Assembly (NCBI RefSeq): GCF_963576545.1
Contig: NC_083653.1
Location: forward strand, 15,349,358-15,413,357
From: Limanda limanda
Lineage: Eukaryota; Chordata; Actinopteri; Pleuronectiformes; Pleuronectidae
Direction of reading: 5' to 3'
Length of the DNA: 64,000 bases
Shown: positions 10,190 to 21,679 of the stretch, piece by piece
Position numbering within the stretch: position 1 is the stretch's first letter
Layout of the letters: each line of letters opens with the position of its first letter
The notes under the pieces: generated by a model
Databases searched by the model: none
Seen by the model: the letters and a program-made list of their open reading frames with translations, nothing else
Told to the model about the DNA's origin: nothing
Translations under genes and position numbers: made by a program

Positions 10190-11649
10190 GGTGTTTCCAT
10201 CCTGTTTCCTTTCTCCGCCATTTCATGGAAAACCTTGAGCCTGGCATGACAAATGGCATCTATAATGTCACCTGGCGATGCACCTCCTGATCGGGGATGC
10301 TGCCGCCGGACATGCAAGTTGCAAACAATGTAGCAAATGTTCTTATTTTTTGGATTTGTTTCGTTTTAATGTGGTGCTCATAAAAGTAGACACATTCACC
10401 GTTTTTGACACTATGGAAAGCATGAAGGGACATAAGAACACCGGAAACCAAGGAGAACAATTCAAACTGCAGCGCCACACCGTTTCTGATATGTTTTGTT
10501 TTTTGCGTCGTAGCTTTAGGTGGCACCACTTCTAACCACAGACCCAGGGTCAGAAATCGCGCGTTCTGTTGAACTAAAACCCGATGATTATTGCTGACCT
10601 GGGATCACTGGTTCAAAGATGGAGCGGCCTCAGCTTTTTCCTCATCATCCTCATCGTGTTTGGCCTCGACTTTGTTTCACCGTTTGGTCTCAGTTTCACG
10701 TGACGGTCACTTAACTCCTCGACGGCCTTGTTTTCACTCATCGTTATGTTTCGGCCTCCTCGCTCTCTTAAGCCTTTATCACACCATCCATCACCACACT
10801 TTCCTTTTGATAAACTTTTTCCTGGTTTTGTTTTTCAAGCCGTTTCCGGTCTGTTGTTACTGCTGCTTTAATATCACTCCCTTAAACCTCAATCTTAAGC
10901 TGTTTTTCCTGGTAAGCCTCCAAACATGGCATCATGCACTTGATGTGTCGGGTGAATGGACGATTCCACCTCTTAAAATTAGCTTACTCTTATTTAAATC
11001 CATTCTTCAGTTGTAGGAACGAGGACGTAACATTTATTTAAATTGTAACAGTTATATATAAATATATAAAAAAATAAATAGAAATAAATATATATATATA
11101 TATTTAAAACTACATTGCAGGGTTTTTCTTTATTCAGAGATTCCTTTTTCATGTATGATGTAGGCAATATCTTGACACAGGACAGGCAGGAGGAGGAAAC
11201 GTCTGTCTGAAGTTTTAGAGTACACAATATCTTCTGTGCCAGTATTCCTGTGGCCCGACAGCCCATGCCACCCGGTCTCCCCCCTTTTTTTTTCTTTAAA
11301 AAAAAAAGCAAAAAAATAAACTTGATACAAGATATTCAGTGATAGTATTGCTATGACATGCTCCCTCCAGGACCTCATGTTAGTTTTCTACTGCCTGCGT
11401 AGGTTCTGTGAAACGATCATGCTCGGAATGGGTACCAGTGGACATGTATTGTCGTATCTCAATGTTACTTGAATTTGTGTTTTTATCTAGTCATCGGCAT
11501 GTGCCCCATGAATGCTATAGCCTGCCAGGGGGAGAAGTGGGAGGGAGGGTGCTTGGTTCTTTTTTTTTTTCGTTTCGTTTTTTTTTTTTTTGTAAGAAAA
11601 GTTGAAAACATGGAAATTCTCAATTTGCTACTTTTCTGAGTTGCTTTTC

Positions 11650-11655
11650 AATAAA
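11650..11655 (+). terminator. Alternative poly(A) signal AATAAA
   Basis: AATAAA followed by ATAATAATAAAAAA, with T-rich sequence downstream. Further weak candidates sit at 11073-11078, 11083-11088 and 11315-11320 inside low-complexity AT sequence. Confidence 0.4.
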
Positions 11656-11857
11656 TAATAATAAAAAATGAAAAACGATTGCTTTTAATGTTTTTGTAGA
11701 CTGAGCTACCTTTTTATTTAAGTTGGTTCCGATTTGGTGCTAATGTTTTAGTCCTTTTTGTTTCACGGAGGGGCGTGGTGCATGGTGGGATATCTGCCTC
11801 AGATGTTCTGATTGTATCGTAACAGATTCTGGTGTTTTTGTCCAAATTTATTCAGTA

Positions 11858-11863
11858 AATAAA
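11858..11863 (+). terminator. Probable distal poly(A) signal AATAAA
   Basis: AATAAA in ordinary (not low-complexity) sequence, followed about 20-30 nt later by a T-rich element. It is the last such hexamer before the intergenic repeat at 11911, so it is the best candidate for the main transcript end. Confidence 0.55.
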
Positions 11864-11910
11864 TTGTGAACTGCTATTTCGAGTTTTTTCATTTCCTTTT
11901 TCATTACAAA

Positions 11911-12172
11911 ACTAGAATGGCACTCGGAAGAGAACCACATTTAGATTGACTACATCTGGATTTTCTTGCACACACATAATTAGCAGACCATAAACAAGAA
12001 AAAAGCCCTATCTCACAATGTGAAAGAGTGTGGGGAAAAAACCTGGAACCGCGACAATCTTTATTGGGTTGTTCCCTGACCCTTACCACATCCTTCCAGC
12101 AAGCTTTGTGGAAATGAGTTTTGTACTTTTTGTACAAGTGTGGTAGCAAACAAACAGACTAGGAACCAACAT
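11911..12172. mobile_element. Fragment related to the 2.9-kb foldback element
   Basis: Begins with CTAGAATGGCACTCGGAAGAG, which matches CTAGAATGTCTCTCAGTAGAG at about 3115. It continues to CTTTATTGGGTTGTTCCCTGACCC and CCACATCCTTCC, which parallel the right arm of the 2.9-kb element, and ends in AAACAAACAGACTAG. It lies immediately after the inferred end of trib2. Confidence 0.6.
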
Positions 12173-14864
12173 AACATGCAGCATCACACTGTAAGAAAAG
12201 CACAAGTTATTTTGGTCCACTATACATAATAAAAGTGAACCACTCTGCAAATTGTGTACCAGTGCTGATATAATACTAAGTCCCAACATCTACACAACGG
12301 TCCGAGCCATCTGAATCCAGAAAGTACACTTTGATTGCTTATCAAAGAAACACAGACAGCTTCTCACCCCCCTCCAACCCCCAACTGAGTGAATACCTCT
12401 CTGTAATGTGCCACTTTCACATACGGCCGTACACGTTATACGAAATAATTCTATCTGCACTCCCAGCACTCTCCGCCGGTGCGGCCCGACAGAAACACTT
12501 CCCAGTTCATCACCAGATTGCAGCAGAGACATTATGAGAGAGAGGCCCGTGGAATGAGAGAGGAGCCTGTCACCTCTTTGATTGCAATCACCGGCCCGAA
12601 CCTGAATGGGTTCTGAGTGAGCGGGGGGGGGGGACACAAGGCCGCTGCTCAGTCTCGATGGCTCCATCAGCCCCACTTCATCGAAAAATGACGACATGGT
12701 ACCGAAATAAGAAAAGCGTTTGTTGGTTGAATCATTTCCCCGGTGGCAGCCTCAGAGAGAGAGAGAGAGCCCTCGCTCGTCCTGTCGGTTTAGTGTGACA
12801 ACACTGCAGCTCCGGGGACAGCTGACCCGCTGACCTCATCCCGTGTTTGTGTCCCTCGGACCAAGAGCATCTCGTCACGATCCATTTGTTCACATGGTGC
12901 GAAGACGTGTGTGTGTGTGTCTGTGTGTGTGTGTGTGAGCCCAAAGTCTCTCTTTAATAGAAGATAAATGAAAATCCTTTGCCACGCTTTGACAATTTAC
13001 ACCTGTGGGTCGTTGCTCAACAGCACACGTTGTCAGATTTGTGCGTCACCCTTTGTGTTTCCTGGTTCTGAAGACACTTTTTGATGCATGGAAAAAAACA
13101 AGCCCTGCCTCGTCCTCCAGTTGATTCCTGACAAAAGCTGACAGTTTTTTGAAGATTGGAAATGAGGTCCTCTGACGAGCTTTCTAGGCCAAACACGCTC
13201 CTGACAGACTGATCAAATAAATCTGTTTCCGTGCAATCAAAAGGCGAAATGAATGGATCACTGTGAGGCTGTGTACTCTGGTTTTTATTCAGCTGGCTGA
13301 TGAGCAGAACAACTTTGGAAATGGCAACTTAATTTCATGTGAATAAAGGATTCAGGGACACGTGCTGTGGGCTGAGAGTTCAGTGGACAGTTAACAGCCT
13401 TCATATACTTGAGCTATAGTGAATGTAAGCCTGACCTCTAGTGGCAACAGCGAGTGTTGTGGCACAGTGGAAGAAGGGAGTGGGGAAATATTCCATTATA
13501 AATAATAGCCATGCATATAATTCAAGATTATATTAACTGAAAGGGATGAATATTAACGGCTGCTGTGACTCGAGAGACTTGTGACACAGGATCATTCCCC
13601 GTCTCCCTCACCGCACTTCCTGTCTCTCTTTCATTGTTACTTTCTAAGGCAAAAAGGCCAAAATATACTAGAATAAGAAACTAGCTGCACAAAACACAAT
13701 TATCTTTATTTTATAAAAATCTCCATTCAGTGGTATCATATACATAACTGGAGTATTGAATGGGCAGGAGGTATAAGCTGTAATTAATGACATTATAAAT
13801 GTTATCAAGTATTTAATAATGCTTTATGATTCAGTTACGAACTCACATTTACTCTCTTTTTAGCTTTTCAATTTGTTCCCCTCCATCTGATCTTCCTGAG
13901 AGAGAAATTGAATTGTTGACTTAACGGCTACTAAGAAGCACTTATTAATGACGTGTTAACATTTGTGATTATTTTCTAACTTATGCTGATGCCTTTGTGT
14001 AACGTGAGAAACATTTGATCATTAGATAGACTTTATTAATGACTCAACAACTTGCTGTTTTTATGAATCCAAGTTTTGAGTAAAGTAAAGTTGGGGAACT
14101 CACAAAAGACTGATAAAGCTTGTGGGAGTGTTTGTGTGTGTGAGTGTAGGGGGTCCTATAATCCTGGAGTTCCCATAATGCAACTGGATAACGTCTATCA
14201 TTGGACCATTTTGCTTACAAATGCCCACGTCTTTCCAAACCTCACAGCTCCAGTAATGACTCACAAAGTCTTAAGCCTACATTGTTACCCACATGTTGTG
14301 TACGTGAAATCTTAATGAAACTAAGATGAGATATTTTCCTGACGCTCCCTCTAGGCAAACTGTATCATTATATTTCTAATCTGACCTGGTATATTCAACA
14401 TTCAGATTCCAGTTATAAAACTCATTGCCGGCTGAGAAAATATGAATTTCCCGGCTGGTGAGGCCCAGGACCAGAATTGCAGACGGCCACATTTTCTCCT
14501 CTGCTTGCTGCCGTTGCCTGTTGACAGGAATGATTCATCTCATGTTTACACTGTTCATTTAGCACAGTGCATTTCCACAATCTGTCAAGCTGACAGTGAG
14601 AGCTGTTGACACTCACAAGCCATTTCAAGACTTTGAAAACACACAGGGAACGTCTCTGACTGGGGTTCGGTGTGAGCTCATTTATTGACGTGTGTTTGTA
14701 GCTTATAGAAACATCAGGACTGTGTTGAAGCTGCTCGGCTGAAGAAGACATTCACTGAAAGAAGTTTATTTTCCCCCCTTATTTGACATTTTAGTGGGTT
14801 TATCCAATGGCTCACAGTCAAAAAGACAATGAATGTAAGGTTCACTACAATGAAACCCAAACAC

Positions 14865-14868
<4 letters not shown>
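12173..14868. other. Intergenic DNA, no gene seen
   Basis: Contains a poly-G run near 12622-12631, a (GA)n near 12752-12767 and an imperfect GT run (12908-12938). The remaining sequence is AT-rich with no plausible exon, RNA gene or complete transposon that I could recognise. Confidence 0.5.

Positions 14869-14896
<28 letters not shown>
14869..14896. repeat. (CA)n microsatellite
   Basis: A CA run of about 28 bp, about 80 bp upstream of the telomere-like array. Confidence 0.95.
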
Positions 14897-14975
14897 GTCA
14901 TTTTACATTGTCTTGCATTAATTTAGTTTCCCAGCGAATTACTATGACCTTAAACTTAATTACTACTTGCCTAAT

Positions 14976-15308
14976 ACTAACCTTAACCTGAACATACCTA
15001 AACCTAAACCTAAACCTAAACCTAAACCTAAACCTAAACCTTAACCTAAACCTAAACCTAAACCTTAGCCTTAACCTAAACCTTAATCTAAACTTAAACC
15101 TTAACCTAACCTATAACCTTAACTGACCTTATCCTAAACCTAAAGATAAATTTAACCTTAACTTAACCATTTCATAACCTAAACCTTACCCAACTTACAT
15201 TTACCTTAACCTTAACCTTAAACTTAACCTTAACCTTAACTTTAACCTTAACCTTTACCTTAACCTTAACCTTAACCTTAACCTTAACCTTAACCTTAAC
15301 CTAACCGT
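14976..15308. repeat. Telomere-like CCTAAA/CCTTAA hexamer array
   Basis: Tandem hexamers, first mainly CCTAAA (15000-15064), then mixed, then mainly CCTTAA (15199-15301). They differ by one base from the vertebrate telomere unit CCCTAA. Interruptions and single-base variants are frequent, so it is an old degenerate array rather than a recent telomere insertion. It is embedded between CA microsatellites and is about 330 bp long. Confidence 0.9.
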
Positions 15309-15435
15309 ACCTTAAAACATGACTTCACCATTAAATGTAATGATTTACGTTAATGGGACATAATTTACTTAATTGTCGCCATAAGGAAGTCAAGTCCCTA
15401 TAATGTGACAGCATTTTGCTCCCCACAAAATGGTT

Positions 15436-15515
15436 CACACACACACACACTCACACAAACACACACACACACATTCACATGAACACACACACACACACGC
15501 TCACACTCACACACA
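15436..15515. repeat. Interrupted (CA)n microsatellite
   Basis: CA blocks broken by TCACAC, ATTCACATGA and CGCTCACA interruptions. Confidence 0.9.
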
Positions 15516-15519
15516 ACTG

Positions 15520-15808
15520 CACTTTAACTCTGGTTTAATTCTTAACTGTGTAATATTCATTCTGTCTGTGCAACACAATGGTTCACGTGCAATCCACTCA
15601 CTGTGCATATTCTCCCACTGCACATAGTATTCTTTTTTTTACACTGTATATATTAGTTTTATATTCTTTACACTGTAGTATTTTTATTCTAACATTTAAG
15701 TATTGCATGTTACTTATTACTTACTGATGCCTATTTTTGACACTCTTGCTGCTGTAATATTGCACATTTCCCCATTGTGGGGCTAATAAAGGATTATCTT
15801 ATCTTATC
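15520..15808 (+). mobile_element. Probable LINE 3'-end fragment with TTATC tail
   Basis: T-rich non-coding sequence ending in CCCCATTGTGGGGCTAATAA then AGGATTATCTTATCTTATC. This form of 3' end, with a short TTATC tail, is very common in fish genomes and typical of truncated CR1/L2-type retrotransposon copies. No reverse transcriptase sequence is present. The family assignment is from memory. Confidence 0.6.
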
Positions 15809-15829
15809 ACACACACACACTCCCTCCTG

Positions 15830-17467
15830 TATATTCCTACAGTCTAAAGTCAAGTCAGTTATGCTGCTGCTGCTGCTTGTGCTTCCAAAACATGTGCAGC
15901 TTGAGCACTATATCCTGCAGGCCTGGAAAATCCTGCTGTCACAGTCGGCCTAATCTTCTTTTGCGATCCAATCTCTGTGGAGCTTAATATCAGTGTGCGA
16001 TAACAGATGTAGGGAGGACGTACTCTGGGCTGTTTTCTCTGATAAACGGGAGATATTAATAATACTATCTCCCTACTGTGGGAGCTGGTCTCAAAGCAGA
16101 CACTTGGATGAATTTGTCTGTTTATTATTTCCCCTCACTCTTATTAACAATGAAGGATACTGGATGTGTTGACAAGCCAGACTGTTCCTTTGACCGCCAC
16201 CTGGTTTTCCCCCTGCGGACTTTGAAGGAACAATAATATTTGTCCAGTTCCGATCTAGACGTGTGATACTGGACTGCGGACGATGCTGATAAGAAAATGG
16301 TCTTTCAGCCTTGAGGGTAAATTGAAAGGTGAACAAACAAACTTATTGTGGGAGCAGCAGCAGCTTTAAAAGGGAGCCGTCCCCATGTCCCCTAATGTCC
16401 CCTCTTTTGTGGAAGTGTCCTTGGCTACACCCGATTACAGCCAATAGGGGAGTTTAATCAGCAGTGTCATTATGTTTACCCACTACCTTGAGGGGAGGAG
16501 AAATACTGATTCACTAAAGAATGTTATTTTTTGATGTTTTGTTCTGGTCTTGCTGTTCTGTCGGAGCGCAGGACCAGAGACTGATGTCTTGCTGCTGTAC
16601 AGCACTTGCTCCTCGATTGCTCCTCAGCAGGAATACAAGTATTCTGCAATTCAATTAAATTGGTCTGAGATTCATTTCGATTTTATGTAACTCCAAGGAA
16701 GGGCATCGCTGTCTCAGAGGGGCTGAAAGTTTTTCTGTGTTCCATCAAGCTGCTCCAATTAAGGTTAATGGCACGTCTGTGTAACGACCCTGCTGCAACA
16801 AGGCCCCATTCAAACACCCCTGCTATTGTATCTGGGCCCTGGCAGAATACAGGCATCTCCCAGTGGAGCCAGTGGGTTATGAAGGTGCTTCAGTCAGCCC
16901 GGTCCCCAGGCTCGGGAGAAGGTGCACACGGGTGCCCTCGGGTGCTCTGGCAGCCGAGCTCTGTGGCAGGGCACCAAAGACAACACGCAGACAACAGATG
17001 GCCTCTGTTGTCTTCCACCCAGCCATGAAGCTTCAGCTGGCTCCAGGTTACAAAACCAACTGAGCAACAGAGACGCCTGTAAAATGTCTGCGACCAAGTC
17101 GGCTGGAGTGTGTGTGGCCCAGCTTCATTATGCGGGAAATAATCAACAAGCGATGTGTTTAACACAGACCATTAAAACAATAGATTTTAATTTGGATGTA
17201 GGCTACAGTATATTTCCTGCCCACATTGCCCGCATGGTGCACATATATTAAAAGTTAATGTGTCCCTGGGTGCTGCAAGAGGAGAAAGAGATCGTTGCTT
17301 TCAACACTAGATGGCGCTCCGCAACAGAGTTTTAGAGCTGAAACTGATGATGAGAGATGTGGACAGTTTTCATTATTCCCATGACAAATATTGTTTAATG
17401 TGTTCTGTACTGAACAGAAGTTAAATTAAAAATACATACACACACAGTACAAGATTAGTACTACAAC
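15830..17467. other. Intergenic DNA, no gene seen
   Basis: At 16768-17251 several overlapping open frames occur on both strands, because the local sequence is GC-richer and stop-poor. None shows a known domain or splice context, so I do not call a gene. Confidence 0.5.
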
Positions 17468-17703
17468 TAATAATAATAATAAAATAATAATAATAATAGT
17501 TCTTCTTCTTCTTCTTCTTCTTCTTCTTCTGAATAAGAAAAAAACATATTTAATGACAATCCTGGCCGACGTGTCTTTGTGTGTTGTTATAATGATATTA
17601 TTTATAAGAATAAGAAAAAGAATAAGAATAAGAACAAGAACAAGAACAAGAATAAGAATAAGAATAAGAATAAGAATAAGAATAAGAATAAGAATAAGAA
17701 TAA
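17468..17703. repeat. (TAA)n, (TTC)n and (AAGAAT)n microsatellite cluster
   Basis: A TAA run (17468-17498) passes directly into a TTC run (17500-17530). After a 75-bp spacer follows an AAGAAT/AAGAAC hexamer array (17605-17703). The TTC tract is pyrimidine on this strand and the hexamer array is mostly purine, so the two could pair as inverted tracts. Confidence 0.92.
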
Positions 17704-18690
17704 TTGACCCTCATCAGATTTGATTAAAAATCTTGTGATGTCACAACTTCATTGTTTTCCAATGAAACCTTGCTCATCACAAACCAGTGAGAATAGCACA
17801 GTCAAACATACAAATACAAACAACTATTTATCTGAACTAATCGAACCTGTTCTAACTTTGACAGATAATGTGTCTTTATGTAAAACCTTGTCACTCCTGG
17901 TGAGAAGCTGACTGACTGAGACAACAGGTTTTCGGGGCCTTTAACCCTCTCGGCTGGAAACATTTGACACTGGAAGAACACGGACTGATCACTGTCCTTT
18001 AAACACTTGTGTGGTGGAGACCACGATGATGTTAATCTGGTAATTAACTCTTAACAAGCCATTTAGTATCCGCTTACACCAAATGAAGCATGACAACCCC
18101 CATATGCTTTTAAAAAATTGCTCAGCCCAGTGAATAGCAGTGTATTACACTCCAGGGAGCGAGTGTGGGAGTCGTGATTGTATCAGGCCTCACATGCAGC
18201 TAGAGGAAATGGAGGAGGCATCATCCCAATTAAGTGCGCAGGATATTTTTATGCAAGTTGTTCATATTTGACACATTACCCTAAAATGTTTGTTTTTGTC
18301 GCGCATCGCCCAAATTATCTGGTCAGTAAACAGCATAATCAGAGCCTCAAGATGACAGAGTAAATTGGAGAGTGGCCTTGCGTGCTGTCTTTGCTTTTCA
18401 CACTCTTTTGTCAATACCCAATTATCCTCGCTGTTGCTTTCACAGATAGTGCATGACTTAAAATAGCTTTTTGGGGGGGAGACATTTTTTTCTAATCAAA
18501 ACAATCCAGGGTGACTTGATGCATTGATCGATCACTAATGGCTTTAAAACAGCGGATGGGTGAGAGGTGGGCCGTAGCAGGAGAGAGATCACAGAACATT
18601 TTGCGTAGGGTCAACATGTAAAAAAAAATATTTCCCTTGCAAGGACCCCACCCCAACAATATTTGATTTGAAGGCTTGAATGGAAACTGA
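17704..18690. other. Intergenic DNA, no gene seen
   Basis: Ordinary AT-rich sequence without recognisable repeats or exons. Confidence 0.5.
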
Positions 18691-18699
18691 TATATTGGA

Positions 18700-19165
18700 T
18701 GTCGGGGAGAAATTGGACATTGAAGGGATAGTGATGAAGAAAGGGGAATAAAGGGATGAGGAAATGGGGGATGAAGGGATGCAGATACGGATGAGGGAAG
18801 GAGGATGAAAGGATGCAGGTAGGGATGAGGAAAAGAGTATGAAGGGATGAGAGAGGGGATGAGGAAAGGTGGAGACAGGGGTGAGGGTATAGGGATGAGG
18901 GATGAGGGAAGGGGTATGAAGGGATGAGGATAGGGATGAGGAAGGAGGATGAATGGATGTGGGTATCAATGAGGGATGAAGGGATGTGGGTTGGGATAAA
19001 GGAAGATAGGTTGAAGGGATGTGGTTAGGGACGAGGGAAGGAGGATGAAGAGACGAGGGTAGGAGAACGAATGGATGAGGGAAGGAGGATGAATGGATGT
19101 GGGTATCAATGAGGGATGAAGGGATGTGGGTTGGGATAAAGGAAGATAGGTTGACAGGATGTGGG
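18700..19165. repeat. GGGATGAGG-type minisatellite with a 140-bp higher-order duplication
   Basis: Degenerate units of GGGATGAGG, GGATGAAGG and GGATGTGG fill about 460 bp. A segment of more than 70 bp beginning before GGGTATCAATGAGGG at 18961 recurs almost unchanged at 19101, an offset of 140 bp, so a larger block was duplicated recently. A long minus-strand open frame (HPSLIP/SSLHP-like repeats) is produced by the array and is not a gene. Confidence 0.9.
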
Positions 19166-19169
19166 TAGC

Positions 19170-21019
19170 ACTGTTTTCCTTTGTTTCTTTCTTTTCCTCT
19201 ATTCTTTTCTCTTTCTCCAGGGAAGGGACAGACAGGGTAAAAATCTGATTTGTCAATCATGATGATCAGACCGGTTATATGTGATTGGAGGTGTGGTGGA
19301 GTTCTGGTTCTGCTCCTGAACCCAGATTAACTAGTTTAGTTCTTTGGCTAATCTGAACAATAATCCTCATACAGTAACTATTTGGAAATCCAGTTCTATG
19401 GAGACCACAGGCATGAATGTAATTTTAAGCACTGCAGGAAATAACATTCTGAAAATTAACTCCAAGGACATTATGCCCATCCCACTTCTGATCATATTAG
19501 TCACTCAAATGTATGTGACCTCATCAACTTGGTAATTTTATAAGATATATATCATGATATGTCCAGTTATCGTGTTATGTAGCTGCTAAAGAGGTAAAAG
19601 GCAGCTTTCCCCATATCACAGACAAATGAAGTAGAGTTAAAATAACATGCTATTTTTGTCTGTGTAACCTTTAGCAGGGTAGCAATGCTAAGTATTAACT
19701 GAAAATCTCAGTGCGGTCTCAGTTGTGGTGGGCTCACTCGCGGTACCCCAAAAGCTTTAAATCATCTGGCTCAATGAATCAGAGTCTCAACTGAGCCAAA
19801 TTGCCTGACTGTGCCCTGTGGGATAGATAATTGGGTGAAACAGGTTTGGGTTTGGTTTTTTTTTCCTCGCCTCACAGAGGTACAAGAGGAGCAGGAGAGA
19901 GGAGAAAACAACACGGACTTCTCATTTGAGATAAAACCTCTGAAGCGTGCAGTCTTTAGTTTTTTCATATTTTTTTCAGCTGAGTTTCGCTTTTTCAATA
20001 ATGCAGTCGGGAGACTGTAACATCCTGCCTTCCTGCCCTGGCTGCGGGCTATTTTTGTTTTTGTGCATTATTACAATTTGGCTTGCACGTTTAAATATAC
20101 AAACAAGCCCCTTTCAGTGTGAACTCATGTTTACTTTGACAACGAGCTGTGTGAGAGGGCCTGAACCAAACTTGTCCTAAGAATGTAATTTGACAAAAAC
20201 TGAAGAAAACACTTTTTACAAATCTTGGGCAACAGGAGTATATAGGAGCTATTTGTTCCTCACATTAAAACGTATATACATTCTTCATACGTAAAAATAT
20301 ATAACCTGAACAGTAATGATACATAGTAATATGTATTAAACACAGATTCATGGCCAAACAGGCTTTATACACATGGCAGTCAACTCTCAGCATGAACCAC
20401 TGTGATAAATTCTTCTCCACCAATGCATCCATTATCTGTCAATCCGTACATTATCTGTTCCACTCATTCCTTTGAGAGTCGAGGTGGAGCTGGAGCATCT
20501 CAAATTCTTTTCATTACAAGCCAATGGATCAACTCTTTTCTAATAAATCACCCAGATGAATGTAGCTGAGCTCAAAACACATCTCTCAACTGAACTTGTC
20601 AAGAATCCAAAGAGCCAAAGGTACAACGTTGCACAGGCCCACTTACCATGTTTTAGTGCTATTTTAGCATAGGAGTTGTGGAGGAAGAGAAGCGCCTTCC
20701 GAGTAAATTGGTTTAACACCATCCACTAACCTTGAACGGTGGCAACCAACTTTGTGCTCGACCCAAGCTCCAAACTTTATAGAATAAAAAACCCAGAACC
20801 CAACACACAGCATGTTATTGGGACCCATCGGCTATTATCACATCTGAGTTGGTACGTCTCTTATGTTTGTGAGCAGTTTGCTATTTACACATCAGTAGAC
20901 ACAGAGCGACATTAGCATTCAGTTCCCACAGCTTTTCCACTGACAACAGCTGCCTGCTGTGGCTAAAAAACAACACAATGAGGGTACTGAACATGAACCA
21001 AATTACTAACTTTGTGGCA
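19170..21019. other. Intergenic DNA, no gene seen
   Basis: AT-rich sequence. No exon, RNA gene or repeat recognised with confidence. Confidence 0.5.
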
Positions 21020-21280
21020 GGGAAACAAAACTTGATGGAAGAATGGGACGTGGGCCAAGAAAGAATCCATTCAGTTTCAGTGGAGATCTGGTCAAAGGTG
21101 TACATCCAGTTCTTTCTGTGCCATTGTAATTAAACTTGAGCATTTTTATGACATTTAATCAATTTCCTAGTTCATGTGCAGTGCATGGAAAGTCAGGCAT
21201 AAATAAGGGAAGTAGAATCCAAGAGTGTGTGTAAATTGGTCCGACTTGATTGAACTTGATTGGGCTTTGGCGAAGGTATG
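21020..21280. mobile_element. Degenerate fragment of the foldback-element family
   Basis: Contains AAACTTGATGGAAGAATGGGACGTGGGCCAAGAAAGAATCCATT in pieces comparable to the left arm at 2970-3015. At 21263-21278 it has CTTTGGCGAAGGTATG, the complement of the TACCCCTGCCAAGG motif near 3139. It is heavily diverged. Confidence 0.45.
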
Positions 21281-21649
21281 AAAACTGATTGTCATTCTTG
21301 TTTTACCACACTTATTCATGAAAATTGTATGTGCCAAATTTGATACAAACTGTAGAAACAAATGAGATATCGTTTTGAGAAAAATGTTAATGAAAAGTAT
21401 CAATCAAGAGTAAATCATGGCTGACAGTAGATTTGTCTGTGTTGCTCCTGGACAAGCAAACTGCCCACAAAATACCAGTTGTTGCTTTTTCTTTGTAAAT
21501 ATCCAATGTACAACATGCGTTCAGTTTCAGTAGCTTCTGGGCCTTCCTCACGGCAATTCTCCATCTAAGTATGAAAAAAACCAATGTCCTCTTGACCCTT
21601 CTGATCATTCTGCTGGGTTTTTAAATTCACACTCTGCGGTGAACAGTTG

Positions 21650-21673
21650 CACACACACACACACACACACACA
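21650..21673. repeat. (CA)n microsatellite
   Basis: A CA run of about 24 bp. Confidence 0.9.
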
Positions 21674-21679
21674 GCACCC

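Larger units (their letters stand above)
10075..11880 (+). other. trib2: trib2 3' untranslated region (end approximate)
   Basis: No further coding sequence follows the stop. The region is AT-rich toward its end, with ATTTA-type AU-rich pentamers (around 11033, 11085-11105 and 11713), a TATA-repeat block (11056-11105), and poly-T/poly-A runs at 11284-11320 and 11560-11592. The final AATAAA at 11858-11863 sits just before a T-rich downstream element, so the longest transcript probably ends near 11880. A repeat of another kind begins at about 11911, consistent with the gene ending before it. Confidence 0.65.

Noticed and set aside
16768..17251. Five overlapping open frames on both strands
   Set aside because: Stop-poor local composition explains them. 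No frame shows protein-family features.
18589..19260. 223-codon minus-strand open frame with HPSLIP-like repeats
   Set aside because: It is the translation of a degenerate minisatellite in which short units lack stop codons; there is no unique domain.
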